Source: Sphingomonas sanguinis (GTDB taxonomy: Bacteria; Pseudomonadota; Alphaproteobacteria; Sphingomonadales; Sphingomonadaceae). From it: a DNA stretch of 56,877 nt. The stretch is from assembly GCF_001476905.1 (NCBI RefSeq), contig NZ_LDTE01000112.1:1-56877 (forward strand). The letters run 5' to 3'. A program made the position numbers and the translations under genes. Below, piece after piece: positions 34,645 through 42,114 of this stretch; position 1 is the stretch's first letter; each line of letters begins with the position of its first letter. Below the pieces are notes generated by a model that was given only the letters and a program-made list of their open reading frames with translations, had not been told where the DNA came from and did not search any database.

Positions 34645-35550
34645 ATGGCAAAAGGCAGCAACGTCCCGGCGACGATTCCTGCGCTGGGCGGGGAGCAGTC
34701 GCTCAACCGCTATCTGGCCGAGATCAAGAAATTCCCGATCCTTGCCCCGGAGCAGGAATATATGCTCGCCAAGCGCTTCCAGGAGCATGGCGACCCCGAG
34801 GCGGCGGCGCAGCTCGTCACCTCGCACCTGCGTCTCGTGGCGAAGATCGCGATGGGTTATCGCGGCTATGGCTTGCCCACGTCCGAGCTGATCTCGGAGG
34901 GCAATATCGGCCTGATGCAGGGCGTGAAGAAGTTCGAGCCCGATCGCGGCTTCCGCCTGGCCACCTACGCCATGTGGTGGATCAGAGCCTCGATCCAGGA
35001 ATATATCCTGCGCTCGTGGAGCCTGGTGAAAATGGGCACCACGGCGGCGCAGAAGAAGCTGTTCTTCAACCTGCGCCGGATGAAGTCGAAGCTCGACGCG
35101 TTCGAGGACGGCGACCTGCGCCCTGAGGACGTAACCAAGATCGCCACCGATCTGGGCGTCAACGAGGACGAGGTCATCAGCATGAACCGCCGCATGGCGA
35201 TGGGGGGCGACACCTCGCTCAACGTCTCGATGCGCGAGGATGGCGAGGGCCAGTGGCAGGACTGGCTGGCCGATGACGCGCCCTTGCAGGACTCGGTCGT
35301 CGCCGAGCAGCAGGAGGCGGATGTCCGCCACGACATGCTGGTCAGCGCGATGGACGACCTGAACGATCGCGAGAAGCACATCCTGACCGAGCGTCGCCTG
35401 ACCGACGATCCCAAGACGCTGGAAGAGCTGAGCCAAGTCTACGGCGTCAGCCGCGAGCGCGTCCGCCAGATCGAGGTGCGCGCGTTCGAAAAGCTGCAAA
35501 AGGCGATGATGCGCATCGCCGGTGAAAAGCGGTTGCTGGCGGCGGCCTGA
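34645..35550 (+). CDS. rpoH: Heat-shock sigma factor RpoH
   Basis: Sigma-32 (301 aa) directs transcription of heat-shock genes. The RpoH box QKKLFFNLRRMK is present, and regions 2 (SEGNIGLMQGVKKFEPDRGFRLATYAMWWIRA) and 4 (GVSRERVRQIEVRAFEKLQ) are intact. The ribosome site AAGGATC precedes the ATG. It ends at a hairpin terminator. Having rpoD and rpoH 30 kb apart is worth noting but not unusual. Confidence 0.96.
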   Translation: MAKGSNVPATIPALGGEQSLNRYLAEIKKFPILAPEQEYMLAKRFQEHGDPEAAAQLVTSHLRLVAKIAMGYRGYGLPTSELISEGNIGLMQGVKKFEPDRGFRLATYAMWWIRASIQEYILRSWSLVKMGTTAAQKKLFFNLRRMKSKLDAFEDGDLRPEDVTKIATDLGVNEDEVISMNRRMAMGGDTSLNVSMREDGEGQWQDWLADDAPLQDSVVAEQQEADVRHDMLVSAMDDLNDREKHILTERRLTDDPKTLEELSQVYGVSRERVRQIEVRAFEKLQKAMMRIAGEKRLLAAA

Positions 35551-35558
35551 GCATGACT

Positions 35559-35600
35559 AGGGCTCCCGTAGCCGCAAGGCTGACGGGAAGCCCTTTCTTT
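35559..35600 (+). terminator. Terminator after rpoH
   Basis: AGGGCTCCCGT pairs imperfectly with ACGGGAAGCCCT around a 14-nt loop, followed by TTCTTT. It lies 8 bp after the rpoH stop. Confidence 0.75.
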
Positions 35601-35688
35601 GGTGTGGCAAGCACCAAGCCCAGTATCCCACCGCTTTCACAAATTGCTCGGCATCGCGACAAGACACTGCAAGCGCCCGTCAGTCAGG

Positions 35689-36294
35689 TCAGAACGGGCT
35701 TTTCATCCTTTGCCATTCGTCCAATACCGTAGTGCGGTCGGCCGGACGTGCCGCCATCACTTGGCGTATAAATGGTAGATTGGCATCGAAAACCGGCGCT
35801 TTCCAGACGGGTTCGCCCCGTGCCGAAAGCCACGCCTTCACGATCCACAACAGCGCGACCTCATGGCGCCCGTCGAGAATCCGCGCCGCCAATAGTGGCG
35901 CAAAGGATGATGGCAGAGGATGTCGCGCCAAGGCTTGGGCGGCAAAGGCCGAATTGCGGTCCTCAGGCGCATCAAGCAGCACGAGAAGCGGTGCGAGATG
36001 GTCGGCATCGTGGGTCAGCGCAAACAGTGTTTCGCGGCGGGCGGCCTCGAAGGCCACGCCATGAGCAGCATCCGCCATTCGTGCCGCGTCCAGTTTGGCA
36101 ATCGTCGCGGCGTCACCAATAAGCCGCAAACCGTCGAGATCAGTCGTATCCCCCTCAACACCACGTGCCTCCATCATCACGCGTGCACGGGTAAGCTCGT
36201 CGTTGCTCATGCCCTCAAAATGAAAGGGGAAATAACCCTCCGCCTTGTCACGCCCCTTCGCATGGAACTGCGCGATGAAAGCCGGCCACGTCAC
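35689..36294 (-). CDS. Putative immunity protein for the PAAR-linked toxin
   Basis: The 201-residue protein is helical and acidic and matches no family I can name. It lies directly downstream of the toxin domain, and its GTG start at 36294 overlaps the toxin stop as GTGA. This is the classic position for an immunity gene that protects the producer. A TTG at 36300 would be an alternative start. Repeats of short helices (ETLFALTHDADHLAPLLVLLD, RILDGRHEVALLWIVKAWL) suggest a helical-repeat fold. The role is inferred from position only. Confidence 0.6.
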   Translation of the reverse strand: MTWPAFIAQFHAKGRDKAEGYFPFHFEGMSNDELTRARVMMEARGVEGDTTDLDGLRLIGDAATIAKLDAARMADAAHGVAFEAARRETLFALTHDADHLAPLLVLLDAPEDRNSAFAAQALARHPLPSSFAPLLAARILDGRHEVALLWIVKAWLSARGEPVWKAPVFDANLPFIRQVMAARPADRTTVLDEWQRMKSPF

Positions 36295-36770
36295 TGCCAA
36301 TCCCCTGAGTCCGGCAAAACAATCTTCTCCTCAAAACTGGTGATCCGGCCCGAGACTTTACCTGCTTCAACCTCAGGCAGTTCATATTTCCGAAAGATAT
36401 AGCCGCCGCCCGCCCTGCTGGGGGATTGCAGCGCCTCGACATCGCCGCTCAATCCCCGCGTATAGCGTGCCGACGTCCTTCCCCATACCTGCTCTCCGCC
36501 CTTGTCCCACGGCATAGCGTTGTTGAGATGGTCCCAGTCGTCAATTACGCGCCCGCCCGGCGTTCCCTCAAGCGTCGTACCACCATGAGCCTTGGCATAT
36601 TGCCCCGCCGCCACTTTATTGCCAGACCATAAGAAGCCTCGCTTGCCCTCGGTCGAAACATCCAGCCGTCGAACGACGCCATCAACATCGCCTGCATCGA
36701 CATGGCGAGTGAGAATGGAACGGGCTTCGTCGATACGGCCCTCTTTGGAAGGGCGGAAATTCGCGAACGA
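36291..36770 (-). pseudogene. C-terminal polymorphic toxin domain in a shifted frame
   Basis: A reading frame one base off the PAAR gene runs open from 36770 to the TGA at 36293-36291 (159 codons). It reads as a plausible toxin tail: DEARSILTRHVDAGDVDGVV, TEGKRGFLWSGNKVAAGQYA, HGGTTLEGTPGGRVIDDWDHL, then YIFRKYELPEVEAG. There is no ATG in the frame. A GTG at 36614 would give only the last 107 residues. The simplest reading is that the domain belongs to the PAAR protein, and that a one-base loss around 36770, or a -1 frameshift, separates them. Activity is not known and no catalytic motif is assigned. Confidence 0.65.
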
Positions 36771-37591
36771 TCATGCGCGATGCTGCCCTCCCGGGCCAGC
36801 TTCGGGCCGGAAACGACCATTCCCATGCCGACCAGCCCCTGGAGCAGATCACGATAACCCGGACCGATGGCGTCACCAACCAGGCCGACGCCTTCCACAC
36901 CGACATATCCCGCCGCTCCGATCGCGGCAAAGGTTCCGAAGGCCGCCGCCCCCGCCATCGCCATCGCCATCGCCATCGCCATCGCCATCGCCATCGCCAT
37001 CGCCGCGAACACGCCCGCCCCAACTAGGCTGCCGATCCCCAGTATCTGCAATCCAGATCGCGTCCAAGACTCCAGGTCAAAAACGAACCCGGTCTCTACC
37101 GTTTCGCCGCCTATGAGGACATTGGAGGATGCACTTTTGATATGCGCGCCACATGTCAGCTTCGATTTCAGCCGGGAAGCGGGTTGGCCGTTGATGAAAA
37201 CAGTTGCCGACCCTTCGCGCACAATGACAGATCCCGGCCATGGCGGATGATTGAAGGGCAAACCATTGCAACTCGAGGCACTGGAAAGTTCGGCACATAT
37301 GGCTGCGCGGCTGTTCACGAAAACGTTGGATGAGCCAACCGCCAGCACACCCGTTGTCGGTTCTGGCAGATTGAAGATTGTCTCTAGGCCCGACGCGATC
37401 TGATCGCCCGCCAAACCGCCCCCCGCAACCGCGCCAGCGATCGCGACTGCGGCAAGTCCCCCCGTAAGAGTCATCGCACCCACAACTGCGATGCCAGCGG
37501 CCACACCGACAAGCGCCCCGCCAACCATTGCGAGCATCCCGTAACCATGGGCGATCTCGTCATCGATGCGAGCGGCAGGTTCCATCGTCAT
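36545..37591 (-). CDS. prePAAR/PAAR-domain type VI effector N-terminal part
   Basis: The frame is open for 348 residues, of which the first 274 are probably genuine. It starts MTMEPAARIDDEIAHGYGML, which fits the prePAAR motif AARxxDxxxH at 6-15. A hydrophobic segment follows (about 18-60), then a PAAR-type region (NVFVNSRAAICAE...GSATVFINGQPASRLKSK...SASSNVLIGGETV), then a second hydrophobic segment (about 180-250). In that segment the codons (ATGGCG)n give an Ala-Met repeat. After residue 274 the frame turns into compositional nonsense while the toxin frame continues. PAAR proteins tip the type VI spike, and membrane segments of this class need an Eag chaperone. The DUF1795 gene 27 bp upstream fits that role. 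Confidence 0.8.
   Translation of the reverse strand: MTMEPAARIDDEIAHGYGMLAMVGGALVGVAAGIAVVGAMTLTGGLAAVAIAGAVAGGGLAGDQIASGLETIFNLPEPTTGVLAVGSSNVFVNSRAAICAELSSASSCNGLPFNHPPWPGSVIVREGSATVFINGQPASRLKSKLTCGAHIKSASSNVLIGGETVETGFVFDLESWTRSGLQILGIGSLVGAGVFAAMAMAMAMAMAMAMAMAGAAAFGTFAAIGAAGYVGVEGVGLVGDAIGPGYRDLLQGLVGMGMVVSGPKLAREGSIAHDRSRISALPKRAVSTKPVPFSLAMSMQAMLMASFDGWMFRPRASEASYGLAIKWRRGNMPRLMVVRRLRERRAGA
36954..37001. repeat. Hexanucleotide tandem repeat (8 x GCCATC)
   Basis: Eight perfect copies of GCCATC (plus strand) occupy 48 bp inside the PAAR gene and encode alternating Ala-Met in a membrane segment. Changes in copy number would keep the reading frame and lengthen or shorten the helix by two residues per unit. 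Confidence 0.95.
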
Positions 37592-37618
37592 CGCGTCAGA
37601 CGCTTTTTTAGATGCGCA

Positions 37619-38074
37619 TCATGGGTAATGGGCGGCGGCGGCCGACGCATCGAAATTCAGGCTCGCCATCACCCTGCGCCAATCATTTTCATGATATCCG
37701 ATCTCTGCGGGCGTCGCCGTGAGCGTGCAGATAATCGCCATGAAATCAGCATCGAAAAAGACCTGCCGCAAATGCACTGTGCGGCCATCCTTCTCGAACT
37801 GGAACTCAAGCCAGGCAGCATCGCGCTCATTCGCGTGAAGCAACTCCCGCTTCAGTTCGCGATAGCCGGGCAGGCTACGGCTAACGGTGTTGGCCTGCTT
37901 CTCGAAATATACGGCAAAGGGTATAACGCCCTTGCCCGGGTCTTTCGTCATAACGAAACTGGCCTCGCCGCCACCGCCTGGCACAGGCGGTAGGCGAAAT
38001 GCTACGATCGACTGATCGTGCCAATGGTCTGGCACATCGAATGTGGCTACACTTGTGCGATAGATTGACATCAT
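37619..38074 (-). CDS. DUF1795/DcrB-like protein, probable Eag chaperone
   Basis: The 151-residue protein has the DUF1795 fold: MMSIYRTSVATFDVPDHWHDQSI, GEASFVMTKDPGKG, YRELKRELLHANERDAAWLEF, VFFDADFMAIICTLTATPAE, and WRRVMASLNF. DUF1795 proteins of the EagR/EagT6 type bind the membrane segments of prePAAR effectors and keep them stable before secretion. It lies 27 bp upstream of the PAAR gene on the same strand, as expected. The start at 38074 lacks a clear ribosome site. Confidence 0.82.
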   Translation of the reverse strand: MMSIYRTSVATFDVPDHWHDQSIVAFRLPPVPGGGGEASFVMTKDPGKGVIPFAVYFEKQANTVSRSLPGYRELKRELLHANERDAAWLEFQFEKDGRTVHLRQVFFDADFMAIICTLTATPAEIGYHENDWRRVMASLNFDASAAAAHYP

Positions 38075-38156
38075 AGCCATCGTGGTATGATCACACGCCA
38101 AGCACAAGGCCTTTGGGCGTCTAGGCAGGCCGGGCTATGAGCGGCAAGGGATATAG

Positions 38157-38190
38157 CAAAAAGGGCCCCGGCTTTCGCCGAGGCCCTTTT
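38157..38190 (-). terminator. Terminator after the alpha/beta hydrolase gene
   Basis: AAGGGCCCCGGC pairs with GCCGAGGCCCTT in a GC-rich hairpin with a short loop. T runs follow on both strands, so it may serve both the hydrolase and other transcripts. Confidence 0.75.
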
Positions 38191-38211
38191 CCATTCCGCC
38201 TTTCAGCAAAA

Positions 38212-38868
38212 TCACCGGATCGGCGAGTTCGGGTCCAGCCGCATGTCCAGATACCGGTCCACCGACCCCATCAACTCGGGCATTTCATGCTCGAAGAAGT
38301 GGTTGGCCTTCGGGATGGTGTCGTGGTGGATGGTGATGTGCTTCTGGGTGCGCAGCTTGTCGACCAGCTTCTGGGTCGCCGCCGGGGTGGCGACCTCGTC
38401 GGCCTCGCCCTGGATGATGATGCCCGAGGAGGGGCACGGCGCCAGGAAGGTGAAGTCGTACATGTTGGCGGGCGGTGCGACCGAGATGAAGCCGCGGATT
38501 TCCGGGCGACGCATCAGCAACTGCATCCCGATCCACGCGCCGAAGCTGACCCCCGCGATCCAGGTGGTAGAGGCTTCGGGGTGGAAGCTCTGCACCCAGT
38601 CGAGCGCCGAGGCGGCGTCGGACAGTTCGCCGATGCCGTTGTCGAACGTGCCCTGGCTCTTGCCGACGCCGCGGAAGTTGAAGCGCAGCGTGGCGAAACC
38701 GCGCCGCTGGAAGGTCTTGTAGAGTTCCTGCACGATCCGGTTGTTCATCGTGCCGCCCGCATTGGGGTGCGGGTGCAGGATCATCGCGACGGGCGCGCGC
38801 GGACGCGGAGCGGGAGCGAAACGGCCTTCGAGGCGGCCTTCGGGGCCGGGGAAAATGACTTCGGGCAT
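38212..38868 (-). CDS. Alpha/beta hydrolase
   Basis: The 218-residue protein has the nucleophile elbow GVSFGAWIG, an oxyanion-like LHPHPNAGGTMNN, FRGVGKSQGTFDNG, and late Asp/His candidates (QGEADEVATP, KANHFFEHEMP). It is most like small cytoplasmic dienelactone-hydrolase/YsgA-like hydrolases of unknown substrate. The start at 38868 (MPEVIFPGPEGRLEG) is chosen over an ATG 90 bases upstream. It is divergent from the cysteine desulfurase gene, 109 bp away. Confidence 0.85.
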   Translation of the reverse strand: MPEVIFPGPEGRLEGRFAPAPRPRAPVAMILHPHPNAGGTMNNRIVQELYKTFQRRGFATLRFNFRGVGKSQGTFDNGIGELSDAASALDWVQSFHPEASTTWIAGVSFGAWIGMQLLMRRPEIRGFISVAPPANMYDFTFLAPCPSSGIIIQGEADEVATPAATQKLVDKLRTQKHITIHHDTIPKANHFFEHEMPELMGSVDRYLDMRLDPNSPIR

Positions 38869-38977
38869 CAAAACTCGCCGATCTGGATCGCGCTGGTGGA
38901 GCGCCGGGAACCTTGCGCTATATAGGCGGGAAGCCCCTTTTCGCAATTGTTCGATCATTCCAGCGAGGGAACGAACC

Positions 38978-40030
38978 CTGTCCCGTCTTTATCTCGATCA
39001 TGCCGCAACCACCCCGATGACCGATGCCGCGCGGGTTGCCCTGGCGGAAGGATGCGCGGTCTGGGCCAACCCCTCCTCACCCCATGCCGAGGGGCGCGCC
39101 GCCAAGCGCGCGCTGGAGGACGCGCGGGCCGGCATCGCCCGCTCGCTGGGCTGGCAGCACGATATCCTGTTCACCAGCGGGGCGAGCGAGTCGCTGGCCA
39201 TTGCGCTCACCCGGTCGATGGCCGAGCGGCGCTTCGTCGGCGCGATCGACCATGATGCGGTGCTGCGCGCCGCCCCCAATGCGACCGTGATCCCGGTCGG
39301 GCCGGACGGTGCACTCCGCCTGCCCGACCTGAGCGGTCCTCGTGCCGTGGTGACCGTGCAATGGGCGAACAGCGAAACGGGCGTGCGCCAGCCCATCGCC
39401 GAACTGGCCGAGGCGATCCATGCCGCCGGACATATCCTGCTGGTCGATGCGGCGCAGATGCCCGCCGGGGTCGACCCGGAGGTGATCGCCCATGCCGACC
39501 TCGTGGCGCTGTCGGCGCACAAGCGTGGCGGACCGCCGGGGATCGGCGCGCTGCTGGTCCGCGACCTCGCCTTGCTCGCGCCGACCGGCGGGCAGGAGCG
39601 CGGCTATCGCCCCGGCACCGAGAATATGCCGGGCGTGCTGGGCTATGCCGCCGCGCTGGCGGAAGCGGAGCCCGACCATGCCGAGCTGCGCGCCCACTTG
39701 GACGATGCCATCCGTCGTTCGGGCGGGATCGTGGTCGCCGATGCCAGCCGCCGCCACCCCGCCATCGCCAGCTATCACATGCCCGGCAAACCCTCGGCGG
39801 CGCAGCTGATCCAGTTCGACCTCGCGCAGATTTCGGTCTCGGCAGGCAGCGCCTGCGCCAGTGGCAGCCTGAAGCCCAGCTATGTGCTGGCCGCGCTTGG
39901 TTGGAGCGTCGAAGCGGGACGCGAAGTGGTGCGGGTCAGCTTCGGCCGGACGACCACGCGCGAGGATGTCGACCGCTTCGTCACCGCCTGGCGCGCCATC
40001 GCCCGCGGCAAGCGGGTGGACGCGGCGTGA
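38978..40030 (+). CDS. Cysteine desulfurase (first of tandem pair), CTG start
   Basis: This PLP enzyme (350 aa) moves sulfur from cysteine to Fe-S or tRNA modification pathways. YLDHAATTP, TSGASES, ALSAHKRGGPPGIGALL with the PLP lysine, and SAGSACASGSLKPSYVL with the persulfide Cys are present. No ATG, GTG or TTG lies near the conserved start; the CTG at 38978 has GAGGGA 7 bases upstream and gives LSRLYLDHAATT. An earlier in-frame ATG would add unrelated sequence. It overlaps the next gene by 4 bp. Length is shorter than IscS (404), as in many NifS-like forms. Confidence 0.9.
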   Translation: MSRLYLDHAATTPMTDAARVALAEGCAVWANPSSPHAEGRAAKRALEDARAGIARSLGWQHDILFTSGASESLAIALTRSMAERRFVGAIDHDAVLRAAPNATVIPVGPDGALRLPDLSGPRAVVTVQWANSETGVRQPIAELAEAIHAAGHILLVDAAQMPAGVDPEVIAHADLVALSAHKRGGPPGIGALLVRDLALLAPTGGQERGYRPGTENMPGVLGYAAALAEAEPDHAELRAHLDDAIRRSGGIVVADASRRHPAIASYHMPGKPSAAQLIQFDLAQISVSAGSACASGSLKPSYVLAALGWSVEAGREVVRVSFGRTTTREDVDRFVTAWRAIARGKRVDAA

Positions 40031-41088
40031 TCTATCTCGACTATCAGGCGACGACGCCGCTCGCCCCCGAGGCGTTGAAAGCGATGCTCCCCTGGCTGGA
40101 ACAGGGCCATGCCAACCCCCACTCCCCGCACCGCGCCGGACGGCAGGCGCGCGCCGCCGTCGAGGTGGCGCGCGATCAGGTCGCGGCTTTGCTGCCCGCC
40201 GGTGGCCGGGTGGTCTTCACCAGCGGCGCGACCGAGGCGCTGAACTGGGCGATCAAGGGCACCAGCGGCGGCATCGTCACCACCGCCATCGAACATGCCG
40301 CCGTGCTCGACGCGGCACAGGCGACGGGGCGGCCACTGACGGTCCTCCCGGTCGATGGCGAGGGACTGGTCGCGCCGCAGCCGGTCGCGGACGGCACCGG
40401 GCTGGTCGCCGCGATGCTGGTCAACAACGAAGTCGGCACGATCCAGCCCGTCGCCGCGCTGGCCGACGCAGCCCACCGCGCCGGGGCCTGGATGCTGTGC
40501 GACGCCGTGCAGGGCTATGGCCGGATCGCCATCCCCGAAACGGTCGACCTGATCGCCGTCTCGGCGCACAAGATCTACGGGCCCAAGGGTATCGGCGCCC
40601 TGTGGATACGTGACGGCATTGCCCTGCCCCCGTTGCTGCATGGCGGGGACCAGGAGGGCGGCCGATCGGGCACGCTCAGCCCCGCGCTCTGTGCCGGGTT
40701 CGGCGCGGCGGCGAGTTTGATGGCGACGCAAGCCGAGCGAGATGCCGCGCAGGTCGAGCGGCTCTGGGCATTGGCGGTAGAGCAGTTCGGCCCGGACTGG
40801 ACGATCAACGGATCGACCACACAGCGGTATCACGGTAACCTCAACGTGCGTCGTAACGGGCTGGATGTCGCGCGACTCATGTCCGATTGTCGCGATATCG
40901 CCTTTTCGGCCGGCAGCGCCTGCGCCAGCGGATCGGGGCGGCCCAGCCATGTGCTGACCGCGCTGGGCCTGACCGAGCGGGAGGCGAAATCCTCGATCCG
41001 GCTGGGCTTCGGGCGCTACACCAGCGAGGCCGAGCTGACCGAGGCGATCGATCGGATCAACACCGCCGCAAGGGCACAGGGACGATGA
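40027..41088 (+). CDS. Cysteine desulfurase (second of tandem pair)
   Basis: The 353-residue protein is a second class-V PLP desulfurase: IYLDYQATTPLAPEAL, TSGATEALNWAIKG, VSAHKIYGPKGIGALW with the PLP lysine, and SAGSACASGSGRPSHVL with the active Cys. It starts at a GTG that overlaps the stop of the first copy. The two proteins are related but clearly diverged, so this is an old duplication. The ferredoxin overlaps its stop by 4 bp. Confidence 0.93.
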   Translation: MIYLDYQATTPLAPEALKAMLPWLEQGHANPHSPHRAGRQARAAVEVARDQVAALLPAGGRVVFTSGATEALNWAIKGTSGGIVTTAIEHAAVLDAAQATGRPLTVLPVDGEGLVAPQPVADGTGLVAAMLVNNEVGTIQPVAALADAAHRAGAWMLCDAVQGYGRIAIPETVDLIAVSAHKIYGPKGIGALWIRDGIALPPLLHGGDQEGGRSGTLSPALCAGFGAAASLMATQAERDAAQVERLWALAVEQFGPDWTINGSTTQRYHGNLNVRRNGLDVARLMSDCRDIAFSAGSACASGSGRPSHVLTALGLTEREAKSSIRLGFGRYTSEAELTEAIDRINTAARAQGR

Positions 41089-41390
41089 TCGCGCTGACCT
41101 TCCTTGCCCCCGATGGCACGACGGTCGCCACCGAGGCGGTTCCCGGCGAAACGCTGCTCCGTGCCGGACAGCGGGCGGGGCAACCGCTGGAGGGCACCTG
41201 TGGCGGACAGATGGCCTGCGCGACCTGTCACGTCCTGATCGACCCGGCCTTTCTCGACCGCCTGCCCGCGCCAAGTGCGGAGGAAGAGGACATGCTCGAC
41301 CTGGTGCCCGACGCCACCCGGTCCAGCCGCCTCGCCTGCCAGATCGCACTGACCCCGGCGCTCGACGGGCTCATCGCCCGGCTTCCATGA
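41085..41390 (+). CDS. [2Fe-2S] ferredoxin (adrenodoxin type)
   Basis: The 101-residue protein has four cluster cysteines: CGGQMACATCHV in the middle and a fourth in RLACQIAL. ETLLRAGQRAGQPLEGTC is typical of the Isc-type ferredoxin. With the two desulfurases it forms an overlapping operon, suggesting electrons for Fe-S assembly or sulfur reduction. Confidence 0.92.
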   Translation: MIALTFLAPDGTTVATEAVPGETLLRAGQRAGQPLEGTCGGQMACATCHVLIDPAFLDRLPAPSAEEEDMLDLVPDATRSSRLACQIALTPALDGLIARLP

Positions 41391-41486
41391 ACCTTTGATA
41401 ACAAAGGAGTTCAGGGATCGATCATCGGCGATTCGCCATTCTTCTCCCATGCTCGCCGAAGGGCGGGATTACCGGGAGTAAAGCGT

Positions 41487-41795
41487 ATGAAACTTCTTGC
41501 TGTCATCGGCGCCGGTCTGATCGCCGCGTCGGGTATCGCCGCCGCCACCCCTGCCGCCGCCGCGCCGCATGGTCCGCACGACCGCTGGGGTCCGGGGCCT
41601 GGCCGTGGGCCGGGTTGGGATCGGGGTCCGGGTTGGCACCATCGTGGGCCGGGCTGGGATCGCGGTCCCGGCTGGCACCGTGGTCCGCGCTGGGATCGCG
41701 GCCCCCGCTATGGCTATGGCCGTCCGCGCGTGACCTGCCGCTGGGTCCGCACCTGGGATGGGCCGCAGCGCCAGTGCTTCAACGTCTATCGTTGA
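41487..41795 (+). CDS. Exported Trp/Gly/Pro-rich repeat protein
   Basis: The 102-residue product has a signal peptide (MKLLAVIGAGLIAASGIAAATPAAAA) and a repetitive body of GPGWDRGPGWH-like units with Arg, then a C-terminal stretch with two cysteines (VTCRWVRTWDGPQRQCFNVYR). GGGAG lies 10 bases before the ATG. No enzyme family is recognised. Similar small proteins are common in sphingomonad envelopes. Confidence 0.7.
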   Translation: MKLLAVIGAGLIAASGIAAATPAAAAPHGPHDRWGPGPGRGPGWDRGPGWHHRGPGWDRGPGWHRGPRWDRGPRYGYGRPRVTCRWVRTWDGPQRQCFNVYR

Positions 41796-41812
41796 TACGA
41801 TCGTTCGTCGCG

Positions 41813-41856
41813 GGACGGGGTCGGTGGGATAAGGACTTGATCCCCCGGCCCCGCTT
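41813..41856 (+). other. GC-rich hairpin after the Trp/Gly-rich gene
   Basis: CGGGGTCGGTGGGAT pairs imperfectly with ATCCCCCGGCCCCG around a 9-nt loop. There is no T tract. It could terminate the preceding gene just before the SRP RNA promoter. Confidence 0.4.
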
Positions 41857-41872
41857 CGCCATATGCGCGACC

Positions 41873-41961
41873 GGGAGTCGGGCGGACGTAGTCGTCGCCA
41901 ACCCGGTCAGGTCCTGACGGAAGCAGCCGTAACGATTTCGCTGCGGGTCGTTCCGGCTCCC
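41873..41961 (+). ncRNA. ffs: Signal recognition particle (4.5S) RNA
   Basis: The conserved domain IV core reads GGTCAGGTCCTGACGGAAGC, continued by AGCC, with outer helices GGGAGTCGG and CCGGCTCCC closing the hairpin. The asymmetric loop and tetraloop region fit Ffh binding. The ends are set by base pairing and could extend a few bases. It lies directly upstream of dnaX, a conserved link seen in many bacteria. The protein partner Ffh is encoded at 9446-10957. Confidence 0.92.
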
Positions 41962-42114
41962 ACCCTCCGCACATTTTCGATAGCACAAACACCCCTGTTC
42001 CGGCCCACCCGGCGAGGGGGCACATATCGCCTCACGATTATACCTGACGGCGCGCGCCCGAGCCCCTATGTTGGCTGGCGATGCTTTCCAACACCCCGAC
42101 CATCCAGACCCATC

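Noticed and set aside
36291..36614. Toxin domain as an independent gene with a GTG start
   Set aside because: Protein-like sequence extends upstream of this GTG in the same frame to 36770, so a fusion to the PAAR part is more likely.
36954..37001. Hexamer repeat as an on/off phase switch
   Set aside because: The unit is six bases, so slippage keeps the reading frame; it can change length but not switch the gene off.
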